Shown here piece after piece: positions 8,877 to 17,277 of a stretch of DNA of 64,000 nt. The notes beneath the pieces are model-generated. The model saw nothing but the letters and a program-made list of their open reading frames with translations, searched no databases and had not been told where the DNA came from. Numbering within the stretch: position 1 is the first letter of the stretch; the number at the start of each line of letters is the position of its first letter. The stretch is taken from NCBI GenBank assembly GCA_021791495.1, contig JAJYWN010000054.1, positions 38,646 to 102,645 on the forward strand. The letters run 5' to 3'. A program made the translations under genes and the position numbers. The DNA is from Bacillota bacterium (GTDB taxonomy: Bacteria > Bacillota > Sulfobacillia > JAJYWN01).

Positions 8877-8954
8877 CCTTCACTCCTCGTGCATCGGCTG
8901 GGGATGGAGCCGCGGTACCGGAAACATTCGGAACCAAACGGAGGGAATTGTGCT

Positions 8955-9608
8955 GTGGCGGAAAGTGCTGACGGTGACCGAAGGGCCGTTTTCAAGGAGA
9001 TTGACGTCGAACGCATCAACATCCGGGAGAAAGACGGCACCCTCAGGATGGCCTTGTTCAACAATGAGCAGTGCCCCGGTTGGGAGATGGATGGCCTGAC
9101 CTACGAAAGGCCCAAGGCGGCCGGAATCATGTTTTACGACGACAGGGGAGTGGAGTGTGGGGGCTTGGTTTTCACCAGGAAGGGTAGCGCCGATGGCTAT
9201 GCCGCCAATGCTTCGCTGACCTTCGACCGCTTCGATGGTGACCAGGTGATCGGCCTCCAGTACAGTGAGGAGAAGGGCAAACCGTTCTACGGAATCACCA
9301 TCTGGGACCGGCCGGTGGGCTTCGAAGCGGCCAGAAAATGGCTCAAGGCTAACAGTATGGCCGAGGGCCCGGAGAAGGAAGCGGCTCTGCGCGAAGTCCA
9401 GGAGGATGGCAAGCGTGGCGCCTTCGGGCGCACGCGGATGTTCATGGGACGTTCGACCAACGGGGACCTGAAGGTCACCATGGCCGACACTCAAGGCCGT
9501 GACCGGATCCGGATGGTGGTAGACGCCAACGACGTTCCCAGAATCGAATTCCTGAATGAAAAGGGGGATGTCATCTACCACCTGCCACCTGAACTTCCCG
9601 TCCCTTGA
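8955..9608 (+). CDS. Conserved hypothetical protein, beta-rich
   Basis: GTG 8955 is preceded by GGAGGG at good spacing and gives a 217-residue protein; the open frame further upstream lacks an SD. The sequence has no signal peptide or membrane segment. It begins with VFKEIDVERINIREKDGTLR, a pattern I associate with conserved proteins of unknown function, and alternates short beta-like segments (GIMFYDD, GGLVFTRKG) with a charged helix near residues 140-160. It follows the M24 gene by 78 bases on the same strand. I cannot assign a function. Confidence 0.7.
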   Translation: MAESADGDRRAVFKEIDVERINIREKDGTLRMALFNNEQCPGWEMDGLTYERPKAAGIMFYDDRGVECGGLVFTRKGSADGYAANASLTFDRFDGDQVIGLQYSEEKGKPFYGITIWDRPVGFEAARKWLKANSMAEGPEKEAALREVQEDGKRGAFGRTRMFMGRSTNGDLKVTMADTQGRDRIRMVVDANDVPRIEFLNEKGDVIYHLPPELPVP

Positions 9609-9703
9609 ACGTGCTCTCATGCCCTTTCACCCGGAGGAAGGAGGGCGACGGGAGCGTCAATTTTTATTCGCCCCTCGAAAATTACCCTACTGGAAGGAAG
9701 CCC

Positions 9704-9732
9704 TTGATTTTTCTCCCAGCGGAACATACACT
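9704..9732 (+). promoter_or_regulatory. Putative sigma-70-type promoter
   Basis: TTGATT (9704-9709) and TACACT (9727-9732) are separated by 17 bases in an otherwise A/T-rich patch of the 213-base gap after the hypothetical gene. It would transcribe the small membrane peptide gene at 9822. Confidence 0.4.
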
Positions 9733-9821
9733 AGATTTGGGCCGACTTTCACAACTCACAACCCGTTGCAGCAGTCTTGGCGTCCAATCTGTGACACACA
9801 CGTACAAAGGGGGGCACCGAA

Positions 9822-9932
9822 ATGGCAGAGTTCTTCAAGGTTATCGGTATCGTTATCGTAGCTGGCGTCGTCGTAGTCGGTGTGATGGGCCTTCTCAAAC
9901 GGCCCAGCGGTGAGGAAAACAAGAAGGCTTAG
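9822..9932 (+). CDS. 36-residue single-pass membrane peptide
   Basis: ATG 9822 follows a strong purine SD (AAAGGGGGG, about six bases away) and opens a 36-codon frame ending at TAG 9930-9932. The peptide MAEFFKVIGIVIVAGVVVVG continues to a short basic/acidic tail, giving one transmembrane helix with a charged C-terminal end. It has its own likely promoter at 9704 and a clear terminator at 9959, so it forms a complete single-gene unit. Function is unknown; membrane-complex accessory peptides and stress peptides have this shape. Confidence 0.65.
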   Translation: MAEFFKVIGIVIVAGVVVVGVMGLLKRPSGEENKKA

Positions 9933-9958
9933 TCGGAAGCAGGCCCCGCTAGACTACG

Positions 9959-9990
9959 AAAGGCCCCCGGTCCTCCGGGGGCCTTTCCCT
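9959..9990 (+). terminator. Intrinsic terminator
   Basis: A perfect 12-bp stem (AAAGGCCCCCGG, loop TCCT, right arm 9975-9986) is followed by pyrimidine-rich CCCTTTCCCTTTT. It ends the small membrane peptide transcript. Confidence 0.8.
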
Positions 9991-10055
9991 TTCCCTTTTG
10001 TTCGCTCGATCGTTCACTCCCTGTGTCCTGAGCGGAGCCCGTCCGCCGCCCTGTC

Positions 10056-10304
10056 CTACTTTCTCAGGATGTCCAAGAGCCTCTTGTACTCGTCTTCGCT
10101 GATCTCGCCGTTGGCCAGACGCCGCCGCAGCACCGCCTCAGCCTCAAACCGGTCGCCCCACGGACCTCCATAGCCGCCATAGTGACCCATCCCCATGTGC
10201 CAGCAACGCCGGAACATGAAGATGCGTGTGATCAACAGCACTCCGAAGAGCAGAAGCAGCAAGGCCGGGAAGAACGCAAAACCGTAGCCGTGCCACCACC
10301 ACAT
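10056..10304 (-). CDS. Small membrane protein with C-terminal SHOCT domain
   Basis: The 82-residue protein has one N-terminal membrane helix (FFPALLLLLFGVLLITRIFMF), a His/Gly/Trp-rich middle (CWHMGMGHYGGYGGPWG) and a SHOCT domain at the end (AVLRRRLANGEISEDEYKRLL). SHOCT modules are short oligomerisation helices found at protein ends. The His/Cys/Met-rich middle could bind metal, which is inference. It is divergent from a two-component system, which may control it. Confidence 0.83.
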   Translation of the reverse strand: MWWWHGYGFAFFPALLLLLFGVLLITRIFMFRRCWHMGMGHYGGYGGPWGDRFEAEAVLRRRLANGEISEDEYKRLLDILRK

Positions 10305-10320
10305 GAGACGTCACCCCTTT

Positions 10321-10349
10321 TTGAATGATGTGGTCTGACAGAATCTAAA
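10321..10349 (+). promoter_or_regulatory. Putative promoter for the two-component operon
   Basis: TTGAAT (10321-10326), a 17-base spacer and TCTAAA (10344-10349) lie in the 147-base gap between the SHOCT gene and the response regulator. Confidence 0.35.
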
Positions 10350-10451
10350 GTAACAGGACACTTTCGCGGGCGTGTTGCGGAGATGTGGTGTTTTTGTGGA
10401 GGCGGCCGCCACTGCCAAGGAATTGCCACACCGCGCCAGAAGGGTAAACTC

Positions 10452-11147
10452 ATGGCCAACGAGTTGATTCTGGTTGTCGAGGATGATCCGAAGCTTCGCC
10501 CTCTGATGACCGAATATCTGCGCAGCGAGGGCTATGCCACGGCCGAGGTGGCCGACGGCACCGAAGCGATGCGCGTCTGGCGGGAGCGCCAGCCTGACCT
10601 TATTGTGCTGGACTGGATGCTGCCTGGCCTGAGCGGCCTTGATGTGGCGCGCCAGGTCCGCGCCACCGGTCACACACCCATCATCATGCTGACTGCCCGG
10701 AATGAGGAGCCCGACATCATCGTCGGCCTGGAGATCGGCGCTGACGACTACCTGACCAAACCCGTCAGCATGCGTCAACTGGTGGCGCGTATCCGGGCCG
10801 TTCTGCGGCGCACCCACCCTGAAGTGGCGCCACCGGCGGGTGAAATCGTTACCCTGGGGGATGTTCGCATCGACCTGGCGGGACAGACCGTGCAAAGGGC
10901 GGGCCAGGACGTGCCCCTCACCGCCACCGAGTTCAAGGTACTCGCCGTACTGGCCCGCAATCCCAACCGGGTCTTTTCGCGGGGGCAATTGATGGAAGCG
11001 GCCACCGGCGACTATTACGAGGGGTATGAACGCAGCATCGACAGCCATATCAGCCACTTGCGCCGTAAGCTCGGCGTCGACCAACTCATCCAGACGATGC
11101 ACGGCACGGGCTACAGACTTGTGCCCCCGAAAGGGGACCGGCCATGA
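10452..11147 (+). CDS. OmpR/PhoB-type response regulator
   Basis: This 231-residue regulator has a receiver domain (E10-D12 pocket, phospho-acceptor D54 in LIVLDWMLPG, T81, K103) and a C-terminal winged helix (ALARNPNRVFSRGQLMEA, then RSIDSHISHLRRKLG). ATG 10452 has AAGGG seven bases upstream. Its stop overlaps the start of the histidine kinase gene by four bases (ATGA), so the pair is translationally coupled. The kinase has almost no extracellular domain, so the signal may be in the membrane. The divergent SHOCT gene is a likely target by position. Confidence 0.95.
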   Translation: MANELILVVEDDPKLRPLMTEYLRSEGYATAEVADGTEAMRVWRERQPDLIVLDWMLPGLSGLDVARQVRATGHTPIIMLTARNEEPDIIVGLEIGADDYLTKPVSMRQLVARIRAVLRRTHPEVAPPAGEIVTLGDVRIDLAGQTVQRAGQDVPLTATEFKVLAVLARNPNRVFSRGQLMEAATGDYYEGYERSIDSHISHLRRKLGVDQLIQTMHGTGYRLVPPKGDRP

Positions 11148-12247
11148 GCTATGGATGGGGTCCGCGGTTCCGGCACCGGCGTCGCTCAGGTCTCCGGAGG
11201 AGGATGGCCATCTACTTCATCATCGTGGCCTTCGCTTCCCTGGGCGTGGCTTTAAGCCTGACCAGCCTGGGGCGGATGGGCTTTGGTCTGCCGCCGACCC
11301 ACATGCGGATGCTGTTTCCAGGGCTGGCGATTATGGCGGCGGCCTTCGGAATCGGTACGGCAAGCATGATCGTCCGGCGCCTCGGCCGTCTGGAGGACGC
11401 CGTGGAGCGGCTCGACCTGCGCGATCTATCGCTGCGCGTCCCCGTGGAAGGTGACGATGAGGTAGCGGCGCTGGCACGGTCTTTCAACCGCATGGCGGAT
11501 CGCCTGGAGAGGGAGGAGAAAGCGCGGCGGCAGCTCCTGGCCGACGTGGCGCACGAGCTGCGCCACCCCTTGGCGGTGCTGAAAGGCCGTCTGGACATGA
11601 TGCAGGACGGCGTGGAACCCCTGAACCCGGAACAGGTCCTGCATTTGCAGGATGCCGTGATTGCCTTGACCCGCCTGGTGGACGACGTGCGGGATCTTTC
11701 TCTGGCCGAAGTTGACCGGCTATCTCTGAACATGGCCCCGGTCGACCTGGGACACCTGGCGACCGACGTTCTGGACAGCATGAGTCCCGCGGCGATGGAC
11801 CGGGGCATCACACTGGCGCTGGATACAAAACCCGGGCTGCCCACGCTCACCGGCGATGAGGGCCGCCTACGCCAAGTGCTGGTCAATTTGCTATCAAACG
11901 CATTACACTACACGCCGGGCGGCGGTCGGATAACTGTCCGGGTCTGGGCGGAGGGCGCCCGGGTCCGGATGGCTGTAGCCGACACCGGACCCGGGATCTC
12001 CCCGGATGACCTCCCCCACGTCTTCGACCGGTTCTACCGCACGGACAAGGCCCGGAACCGGTCTACCGGCGGAACGGGCCTCGGGCTGGCCATCGTGCGC
12101 AGCCTGATCGCCTTGCACGGTGGCACCGTGGAAGTGCGGTCCGTCTTTGGTCAAGGGACCTGCTTCACCGTTACCTTGCCGGCTCGTTCTATATCAAATG
12201 GAGGCTGGTCTGCCTGCCGTCCAGGAAGTGAACCTGACCCCCGCTGA
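11144..12247 (+). CDS. HAMP-containing sensor histidine kinase
   Basis: The 367-residue kinase has two membrane helices (about 21-40 and 56-77) with only a short outside loop, then a HAMP domain (78-130), a dimerisation/H-box helix with phospho-accepting H137 (DVAHELRHPL), and an HATPase domain with N-box (VLVNLLSNALHYTPGG), DTGPGI and GGTGLGLAI. The domain proper ends near TVTLPA; the last 18 residues read into the 3' end of the convergent M24 gene, giving a 59-base overlap. The HAMP plus short loop suggests membrane or intramembrane sensing. Confidence 0.95.
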   Translation: MSYGWGPRFRHRRRSGLRRRMAIYFIIVAFASLGVALSLTSLGRMGFGLPPTHMRMLFPGLAIMAAAFGIGTASMIVRRLGRLEDAVERLDLRDLSLRVPVEGDDEVAALARSFNRMADRLEREEKARRQLLADVAHELRHPLAVLKGRLDMMQDGVEPLNPEQVLHLQDAVIALTRLVDDVRDLSLAEVDRLSLNMAPVDLGHLATDVLDSMSPAAMDRGITLALDTKPGLPTLTGDEGRLRQVLVNLLSNALHYTPGGGRITVRVWAEGARVRMAVADTGPGISPDDLPHVFDRFYRTDKARNRSTGGTGLGLAIVRSLIALHGGTVEVRSVFGQGTCFTVTLPARSISNGGWSACRPGSEPDPR

Positions 12248-13532
12248 AGAGGATGTCTTCCTCCAGGGCCATCCGCACCTCCTGGCCGCCCCATTCCGGC
12301 ATCCCACACCGGACGTTTAGCTCCAAGGCATGGCAGGTGTGGTCAAACAGTTCGTAATCACCGCGCCCGGGCACCCCTCCCTGCGCGTCCCAAAGCCCGA
12401 TCGTGGGCCCGGCGGCGTGGCCGTGGTATCCCAGCGGGTGAGTGTAAAGGCTGGCCTTGATGCCCTCGGCCGCCGCCCGCTCCAGCGCGCCGGCCAGGAT
12501 CTGGTTCCCCGTGCGTCCGGCGACGAACTGGGAGACAGTGATGTCTTGGAATCGGTTACCCACCGCCAAGGCGGCCTTGAGGCCGGCCGGCGCGTCCGTC
12601 TCCCCCGACCTCCTGACGTAGGCGTTCTGCTGAGTGTCGGTGCACAAGCCCAAATAGACCAGCCCCACGTCGCAGTGAAGGACATCACCCGGCAGGATCA
12701 GCCGCCGGCGGGATGGCGCCGGTGCGGGCGGTGTGGGCGGTGTGGGCGCAGCCGGCGCCGCAGTGGTCCGGTCCGCCTTGGGACGGGCCGCCGCCGCGCC
12801 CGGACCCGGGTCGGTCAGGCCCTCCGCCTGGACGGAGATGGTCGGCTGGAACCACGCCCTGAGCCCCAAGTCCGTGAAACGCTGCCGGACCCACCAGACG
12901 ACGTCGTCGGCCGTGGTGACCCCGGGGTGGATCACCCGCCCCGAGAAAGCCTCGGCCACCACCTCGTGGGCGATCCGGACGATGCCGGGGTAGGCGTCCT
13001 CCTCCGGCCTGGTCCGCCACTCCAACCAGCCGACGGCCAGCCGCTCCGCGCCACGGCAGCGCAGGGCGTAGGTAGAACCGAGGGACTTCATCAGCAGTTC
13101 ATACTCGGAGTGGGTCAGGCCGTCGCCGTAGGCGAAAGTATGGGAGACGTCGACCCCAATGACCTTGGGGTCGCGTTCGGCGACGAGCCGCCCCACGCAG
13201 GACCACTCATCACCTCCGTCGGGGTCCCAGACCGCCTCGTAGTACTCGCCCAGGCCGTAGCGGGAGACCACGTAGCGGTCCACACCACCGTCGGGACGCC
13301 GGAAGAACAAGAGGATGGTCCGCCGGCGCGCCGCCATCATCGGCTCCGGAAGCATGGTCATGATCACGGGGTCCTCGTTATTCTCGCGGGCGGCGATGAT
13401 CCAGAGATCGAATCCCTCGCGGGCCATCAGGGCGGGCAAGACCTCATCCAGCCTCACGGACAGCCATCTGTTCCGGACCTGGGCGCGTTCCCTTAACGGC
13501 AAGACGTTTACATTCGGCATGATGCCGCTCAT
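12189..13532 (-). CDS. M24-family metallopeptidase (Xaa-Pro peptidase-like) with Pro/Ala-rich insert
   Basis: The 447-residue protein carries a creatinase-type N-domain and an M24 domain with the full ligand set: two Asp (LHCDVGLVYLGLCTDTQQ), His (YHGHAAGPTIG), Glu (ALELNVRC) and the last Glu (MALEEDILF). It is therefore expected to be a di-metal aminopeptidase or related hydrolase, unlike the M24 protein at 7680. A low-complexity stretch (AAPTPPTPPAPAP) of about 35 residues sits just before the first metal Asp. The 3' end overlaps the kinase gene, and the 5' end is divergent from the penicillin-acylase gene. Confidence 0.85.
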   Translation of the reverse strand: MSGIMPNVNVLPLRERAQVRNRWLSVRLDEVLPALMAREGFDLWIIAARENNEDPVIMTMLPEPMMAARRRTILLFFRRPDGGVDRYVVSRYGLGEYYEAVWDPDGGDEWSCVGRLVAERDPKVIGVDVSHTFAYGDGLTHSEYELLMKSLGSTYALRCRGAERLAVGWLEWRTRPEEDAYPGIVRIAHEVVAEAFSGRVIHPGVTTADDVVWWVRQRFTDLGLRAWFQPTISVQAEGLTDPGPGAAAARPKADRTTAAPAAPTPPTPPAPAPSRRRLILPGDVLHCDVGLVYLGLCTDTQQNAYVRRSGETDAPAGLKAALAVGNRFQDITVSQFVAGRTGNQILAGALERAAAEGIKASLYTHPLGYHGHAAGPTIGLWDAQGGVPGRGDYELFDHTCHALELNVRCGMPEWGGQEVRMALEEDILFSGGQVHFLDGRQTSLHLI

Positions 13533-13666
13533 TGACGATGCCCCCGTATTCCTGGATTTTCAGAAGGAAAGGCCGGGCTTTCCGGCGAAGCCGACGGACG
13601 GTTTCGCCCTATGCACCCGCATGCATCCGCTGTATCCGCATCCATCGTTCGGGAGGTCGACAGCCG

Positions 13667-16300
13667 ATGTCCTTCAAGCCCCCGCGCTCCCAAAGCGTTG
13701 ACCGCGCCGACCGCACCGGCCGCACCGGCCACGCCGGTCGCGTCGGTCGCATCATCCGCTGGGTCCTGGCGACCGTGCTCATCCTGGTGATCGTGGCCGG
13801 AGGGGCTTTCACCTGGGTGGCCCGCCGGTCGCTCCCGGTCACTTCCGGCCGTCTGACCGTTTCACCGGCCGGCCCCGGCCTGGCCTCCGGCGTGTCCGCG
13901 CCAGTGAACATCTACCGCGACTCCTACAGCGTCCCTCACATCTTCGCCCAGACTATGGAAGATGCCTTCTTCGCCCAGGGCTACGTGCAGGCGCAGGATC
14001 GCCTTTGGGAGATGGACCTTTCCCGGCGCGCCGTGCGCGGCCGCCTGGCGGAAATCTTCGGCGAGAGCTATGTGAGCGCCGATGTGTTTCTGCGCACCCT
14101 TGGCTTTCTACGCACGGCCGAAGGCACTTACGGGCTCCTCGACGCGGGCACCAAGTCGCTGCTCCAGGCGTACGCCGACGGGGTGAACGCTTTCCTGAAG
14201 GATGCCGGCGGCGAGCTGCCCCTGGAGTTCACCATCCTGGGCTACAAGCCGGACCCGTGGACGCCCGTGGATTCGCTGGCCATCGGCAAGTACATGGCTT
14301 GGGTGCTGGGCGGGAATCTCAGCACCGAGCTGTTCTTCATGGCCCTGAACACCAAGGTCGGCCCCGAGCGCGCGGCCGAGCTTTTCCCGGTCTACCCGGA
14401 GTACGGGCCCATCACCATACCATCATCCCAGTCGGCGACGCCGGTATCGCGGACGGACGAGGTAGAGGAGGAAACATCTCTCCTTGCGCAGTCCCCTGCC
14501 CTCCCCCTGCAGACCTTCCTGGACATGGCCGACACCATCGACCAGTCCCGGTTCGACGCCTCCACCTTCGGCCTCGGCAGCAATGACTGGGTCCTGTCCG
14601 GCTCGCGCACCACCACCGGCCAGCCGCTCTTGGCCAACGACATGCACCTGGAGATCAAGCAGCCCGCCATCTGGTATCAGAACCATATCTCCGTCGCCGG
14701 GAAGATGAATGTCACCGGCGTCATGTTCCCCGGCATCCCCGGCGTCGTGGCGGGCCATAACGACCACATCGCCTGGGGAGAAACGAACGTAGGTCCCGAC
14801 GTGCAAGACCTCTACATCGAAAAACCGAACCCGAAGGATCCCACCGAGTTCGAGTACGAGGGCAAATGGGAGAAAGCCACCGTCATCCCCGAGGATATCA
14901 AGGTCAAGGGCAAGACCCAACCCGTCCACAAGGAGATCCTCGTCACCCGCCACGGTCCCATCATCACCGGCCTCTTCCCCGGCGCCGACCAGCCCCTGGC
15001 TTTGAGGTGGACCGCCTATGAGAAATCCTTCGAAGTCAAAGCGATCCTCGCTATGGACCAAGCCCGTAACTGGCAGGAGTGGACCGACGCCCTGAAGTAC
15101 TTCTGGACGCCCGCCCAGAACTTCGTGTATGCCGACGTCGACGGGAACATCGGCTACAAGGCCAACGGCCTCTACCCCATCCGCAAGAAGGGAAACGGCC
15201 TCTTCCCCGTGCCCGGCTGGGCGGGCGAATACGAGTGGCAAGGCTACGTGCCCATGGACCAAGTGCCAACGCTGTTCAACCCGCCCGACGGCTTCATCGC
15301 CACCGCCAACAACCGCGTCGCCGGGCCAGACTATCCCTATTTCATCAGTTCGGAGTGGTCTTCTCCCTACCGGATCATGTCCATCCGGTCGTACCTGACC
15401 TCCAAACCCAAGCTCAGTCTGGACGATATGCAAGCACTGCAGAACTACACCGGCAACGCGCAGGCCAAGTTGCTGGCCCCGGTTATCCAGAAGGCACTGA
15501 AAGAGAAGGACGTGCTGGCGGAGGCGGGCCTTCCGGCGGACCAGCAGACCGCGGCCAAGGCCGCGCTGGTCGCGCTCGACAGTTACTTCACCAAGGAGAT
15601 CTTCAACGACGCCGCCGGTTCAGTGGGCCCGTCGGTCTACCACGACCTGTACCGGAAACTGCTGGAGGCCACGTTCCAGGACGAGATGGGGCCGGACCTG
15701 TTCAAGCGTTACATTGGGGCGGGGACGGCCACCAACACCCTAGACCGCATGCTCACCGGCGCCGACCCGAACCAGAAGTGGTTTGACGACATTGCCACGT
15801 CCGGAAAGGTGGAGACCGCCGGGGACTGCATCCGCAAGGCTTTCGGGATGGCCGTGGCGGAGCTGACCAAGGTGGCCGGCCCCGACGAGGCCAAGTGGAC
15901 CTGGGGGCGGCTGCACACCATCACCTTCGACCACCCCATGGGTGCGAGAAAACCTCTGGACAAACTGTTCAACGTCGGCCCCCTGCCCGTCGATGGGAGT
16001 TGGGCCACGCCGAAGGCCGAGTCCTTCTCCCTTGGCAGTGCACCTTTCCCCGTCACCTCGGCGGCGCCGTGGCGTTTCACCGTGGACTTATCCGCCATGG
16101 GCGGAGCCGGCCAGGGGTCCATGGACGTCATGGCCGTGGGCGAGTCCGGCCAAAGGTTCTCAAGCCACTACGCCGACCAGCGTAACCTGTGGATGAGCGG
16201 TAAGTACAAGACCATGCCCTTCACTGAGGACGCTCTGAAGAAGGCTCCGGGCGTGCAAGTCCTGCAGATGGTGCCGGCTTCGACCACGGCTAAGAAGTAA
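13667..16300 (+). CDS. Penicillin-acylase-family Ntn hydrolase, membrane-anchored
   Basis: The protein of about 877 residues has an Arg/Thr-rich cytoplasmic start, one membrane helix (about 30-52) and an S45-family penicillin amidase fold. The mature beta chain would begin at Ser305 in GLGSNDWVLSG, made N-terminal by self-cleavage; FIATANNRVAG supplies the usual conserved Asn region. Family members hydrolyse N-acyl side chains of beta-lactams, acyl-homoserine lactones or acyl amino acids. ATG 13667 follows GGGAGG by about ten bases; the longer frame upstream is low-quality. The short repeats around 13700-13750 encode an RxGRxG-like tail. Confidence 0.88.
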   Translation: MSFKPPRSQSVDRADRTGRTGHAGRVGRIIRWVLATVLILVIVAGGAFTWVARRSLPVTSGRLTVSPAGPGLASGVSAPVNIYRDSYSVPHIFAQTMEDAFFAQGYVQAQDRLWEMDLSRRAVRGRLAEIFGESYVSADVFLRTLGFLRTAEGTYGLLDAGTKSLLQAYADGVNAFLKDAGGELPLEFTILGYKPDPWTPVDSLAIGKYMAWVLGGNLSTELFFMALNTKVGPERAAELFPVYPEYGPITIPSSQSATPVSRTDEVEEETSLLAQSPALPLQTFLDMADTIDQSRFDASTFGLGSNDWVLSGSRTTTGQPLLANDMHLEIKQPAIWYQNHISVAGKMNVTGVMFPGIPGVVAGHNDHIAWGETNVGPDVQDLYIEKPNPKDPTEFEYEGKWEKATVIPEDIKVKGKTQPVHKEILVTRHGPIITGLFPGADQPLALRWTAYEKSFEVKAILAMDQARNWQEWTDALKYFWTPAQNFVYADVDGNIGYKANGLYPIRKKGNGLFPVPGWAGEYEWQGYVPMDQVPTLFNPPDGFIATANNRVAGPDYPYFISSEWSSPYRIMSIRSYLTSKPKLSLDDMQALQNYTGNAQAKLLAPVIQKALKEKDVLAEAGLPADQQTAAKAALVALDSYFTKEIFNDAAGSVGPSVYHDLYRKLLEATFQDEMGPDLFKRYIGAGTATNTLDRMLTGADPNQKWFDDIATSGKVETAGDCIRKAFGMAVAELTKVAGPDEAKWTWGRLHTITFDHPMGARKPLDKLFNVGPLPVDGSWATPKAESFSLGSAPFPVTSAAPWRFTVDLSAMGGAGQGSMDVMAVGESGQRFSSHYADQRNLWMSGKYKTMPFTEDALKKAPGVQVLQMVPASTTAKK

Positions 16301-16302
16301 GG

Positions 16303-17160
16303 CTATAGCCCGCACTCTTTCTCTATGATCTCATTGACCCCGTTCCAGAGGGCCGTGGCCACCGGCCCCGGCTTGCCGTCGCCAACGGGACGCCCATCCA
16401 CCTGCACCACCGAAATGACCTCGCATCCGGTGTCGGTGAAGAAAACTTCGCTGGCCCGCGCCAGCTCGTCCAAGCCGATAGCCCGCTCCTCCACGGCCAT
16501 CCCGGCCGCCCTTGCCACTTCCAGCGCCGCGCCGCGGCTGACGCCTTCCAGAATGCGCCCGTCCAAGGGGTGGGTGCGGATGACGCCGTCGATCACCGCG
16601 AAAGCGTTGCACACTGTGCCCTCGGTTATCACGCCGTCCTCGTGGAGAATGGCGTCGTAGTGGCCGCCGTTCACCGCCTTGGTACGCACCAACACGTTGG
16701 CCAACAGCGTGGTGGCCTTGATGGAGCACCACTGCCACCGGATGTCTGGGTGGGTGATGGCCGTAACGCCGTTCTTCCGGACCTCGAGAGGGTAGCGTTC
16801 GGCCGGGCGGCAGGTGAGGATGACATTCGGCTGGATCCGCTGCTGCGGGATGGGGTGGTTGCGGGGCATGACGCCGCGGGTGATCTGGATGTAGACGAAC
16901 GCATCGGACACGGCGGCGCGACGGGCCAGTTCGACGACCGCGCCCTCAAGTTCACCGGGCGAAAGACCGGGGTCTAGGTCGATCATCTTGAGGCCGCGGT
17001 AAAGGCGCGCTAGGTGCTGGGGTGCGCGATAGGGTTTTCCACCGTATAGGCGGATCACCTCGTACAGGCTATCACCGAACTGGAAACCGCGGTCTTCGAT
17101 ATTGACGGTAGCTTCTTCGATAGGAAGGAAACGTCCATTCAGATAGGCGATGGCTGGCAT
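16303..17160 (-). CDS. Class IV aminotransferase, D-amino-acid transaminase-like
   Basis: At 285 residues from ATG 17160, this matches the length of D-alanine transaminases. Visible features are YLNGRFLPIEEATVNIEDRGFQFGD at the N-terminus (a class IV hallmark), the PLP lysine in CSIKATTLLANVL, and TEGTVCNAF. Class IV enzymes interconvert D-amino acids or branched-chain amino acids with keto acids; the N-terminal pattern favours the D-amino-acid type. It ends two bases from the penicillin-acylase stop, convergent. With the oxidase and LarA-like protein it suggests D-amino-acid use. Confidence 0.85.
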   Translation of the reverse strand: MPAIAYLNGRFLPIEEATVNIEDRGFQFGDSLYEVIRLYGGKPYRAPQHLARLYRGLKMIDLDPGLSPGELEGAVVELARRAAVSDAFVYIQITRGVMPRNHPIPQQRIQPNVILTCRPAERYPLEVRKNGVTAITHPDIRWQWCSIKATTLLANVLVRTKAVNGGHYDAILHEDGVITEGTVCNAFAVIDGVIRTHPLDGRILEGVSRGAALEVARAAGMAVEERAIGLDELARASEVFFTDTGCEVISVVQVDGRPVGDGKPGPVATALWNGVNEIIEKECGL

Positions 17161-17226
17161 TGCGGTCGGCACCCCCGGGGAGAGTTTTCCCAACATCCTC
17201 TGGGCATCCGATTCGCTCCGGCGGCG

Positions 17227-17269
17227 CCCGTTCCCTGCGGTCGCCTGGCCCGTTCCCTGCGGTCGCCTG
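17227..17269. repeat. Perfect 21-bp direct repeat, period 22
   Basis: Two identical 21-base copies (17227-17247 and 17249-17269, beginning CCCGTTCCCTG and ending GGTCGCCTG) lie in the 117-base gap between the transaminase start and the c-di-GMP gene stop; a third partial copy follows. Likely slippage product; no role visible. Confidence 0.8.
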
Positions 17270-17277
17270 CGGTCGTC

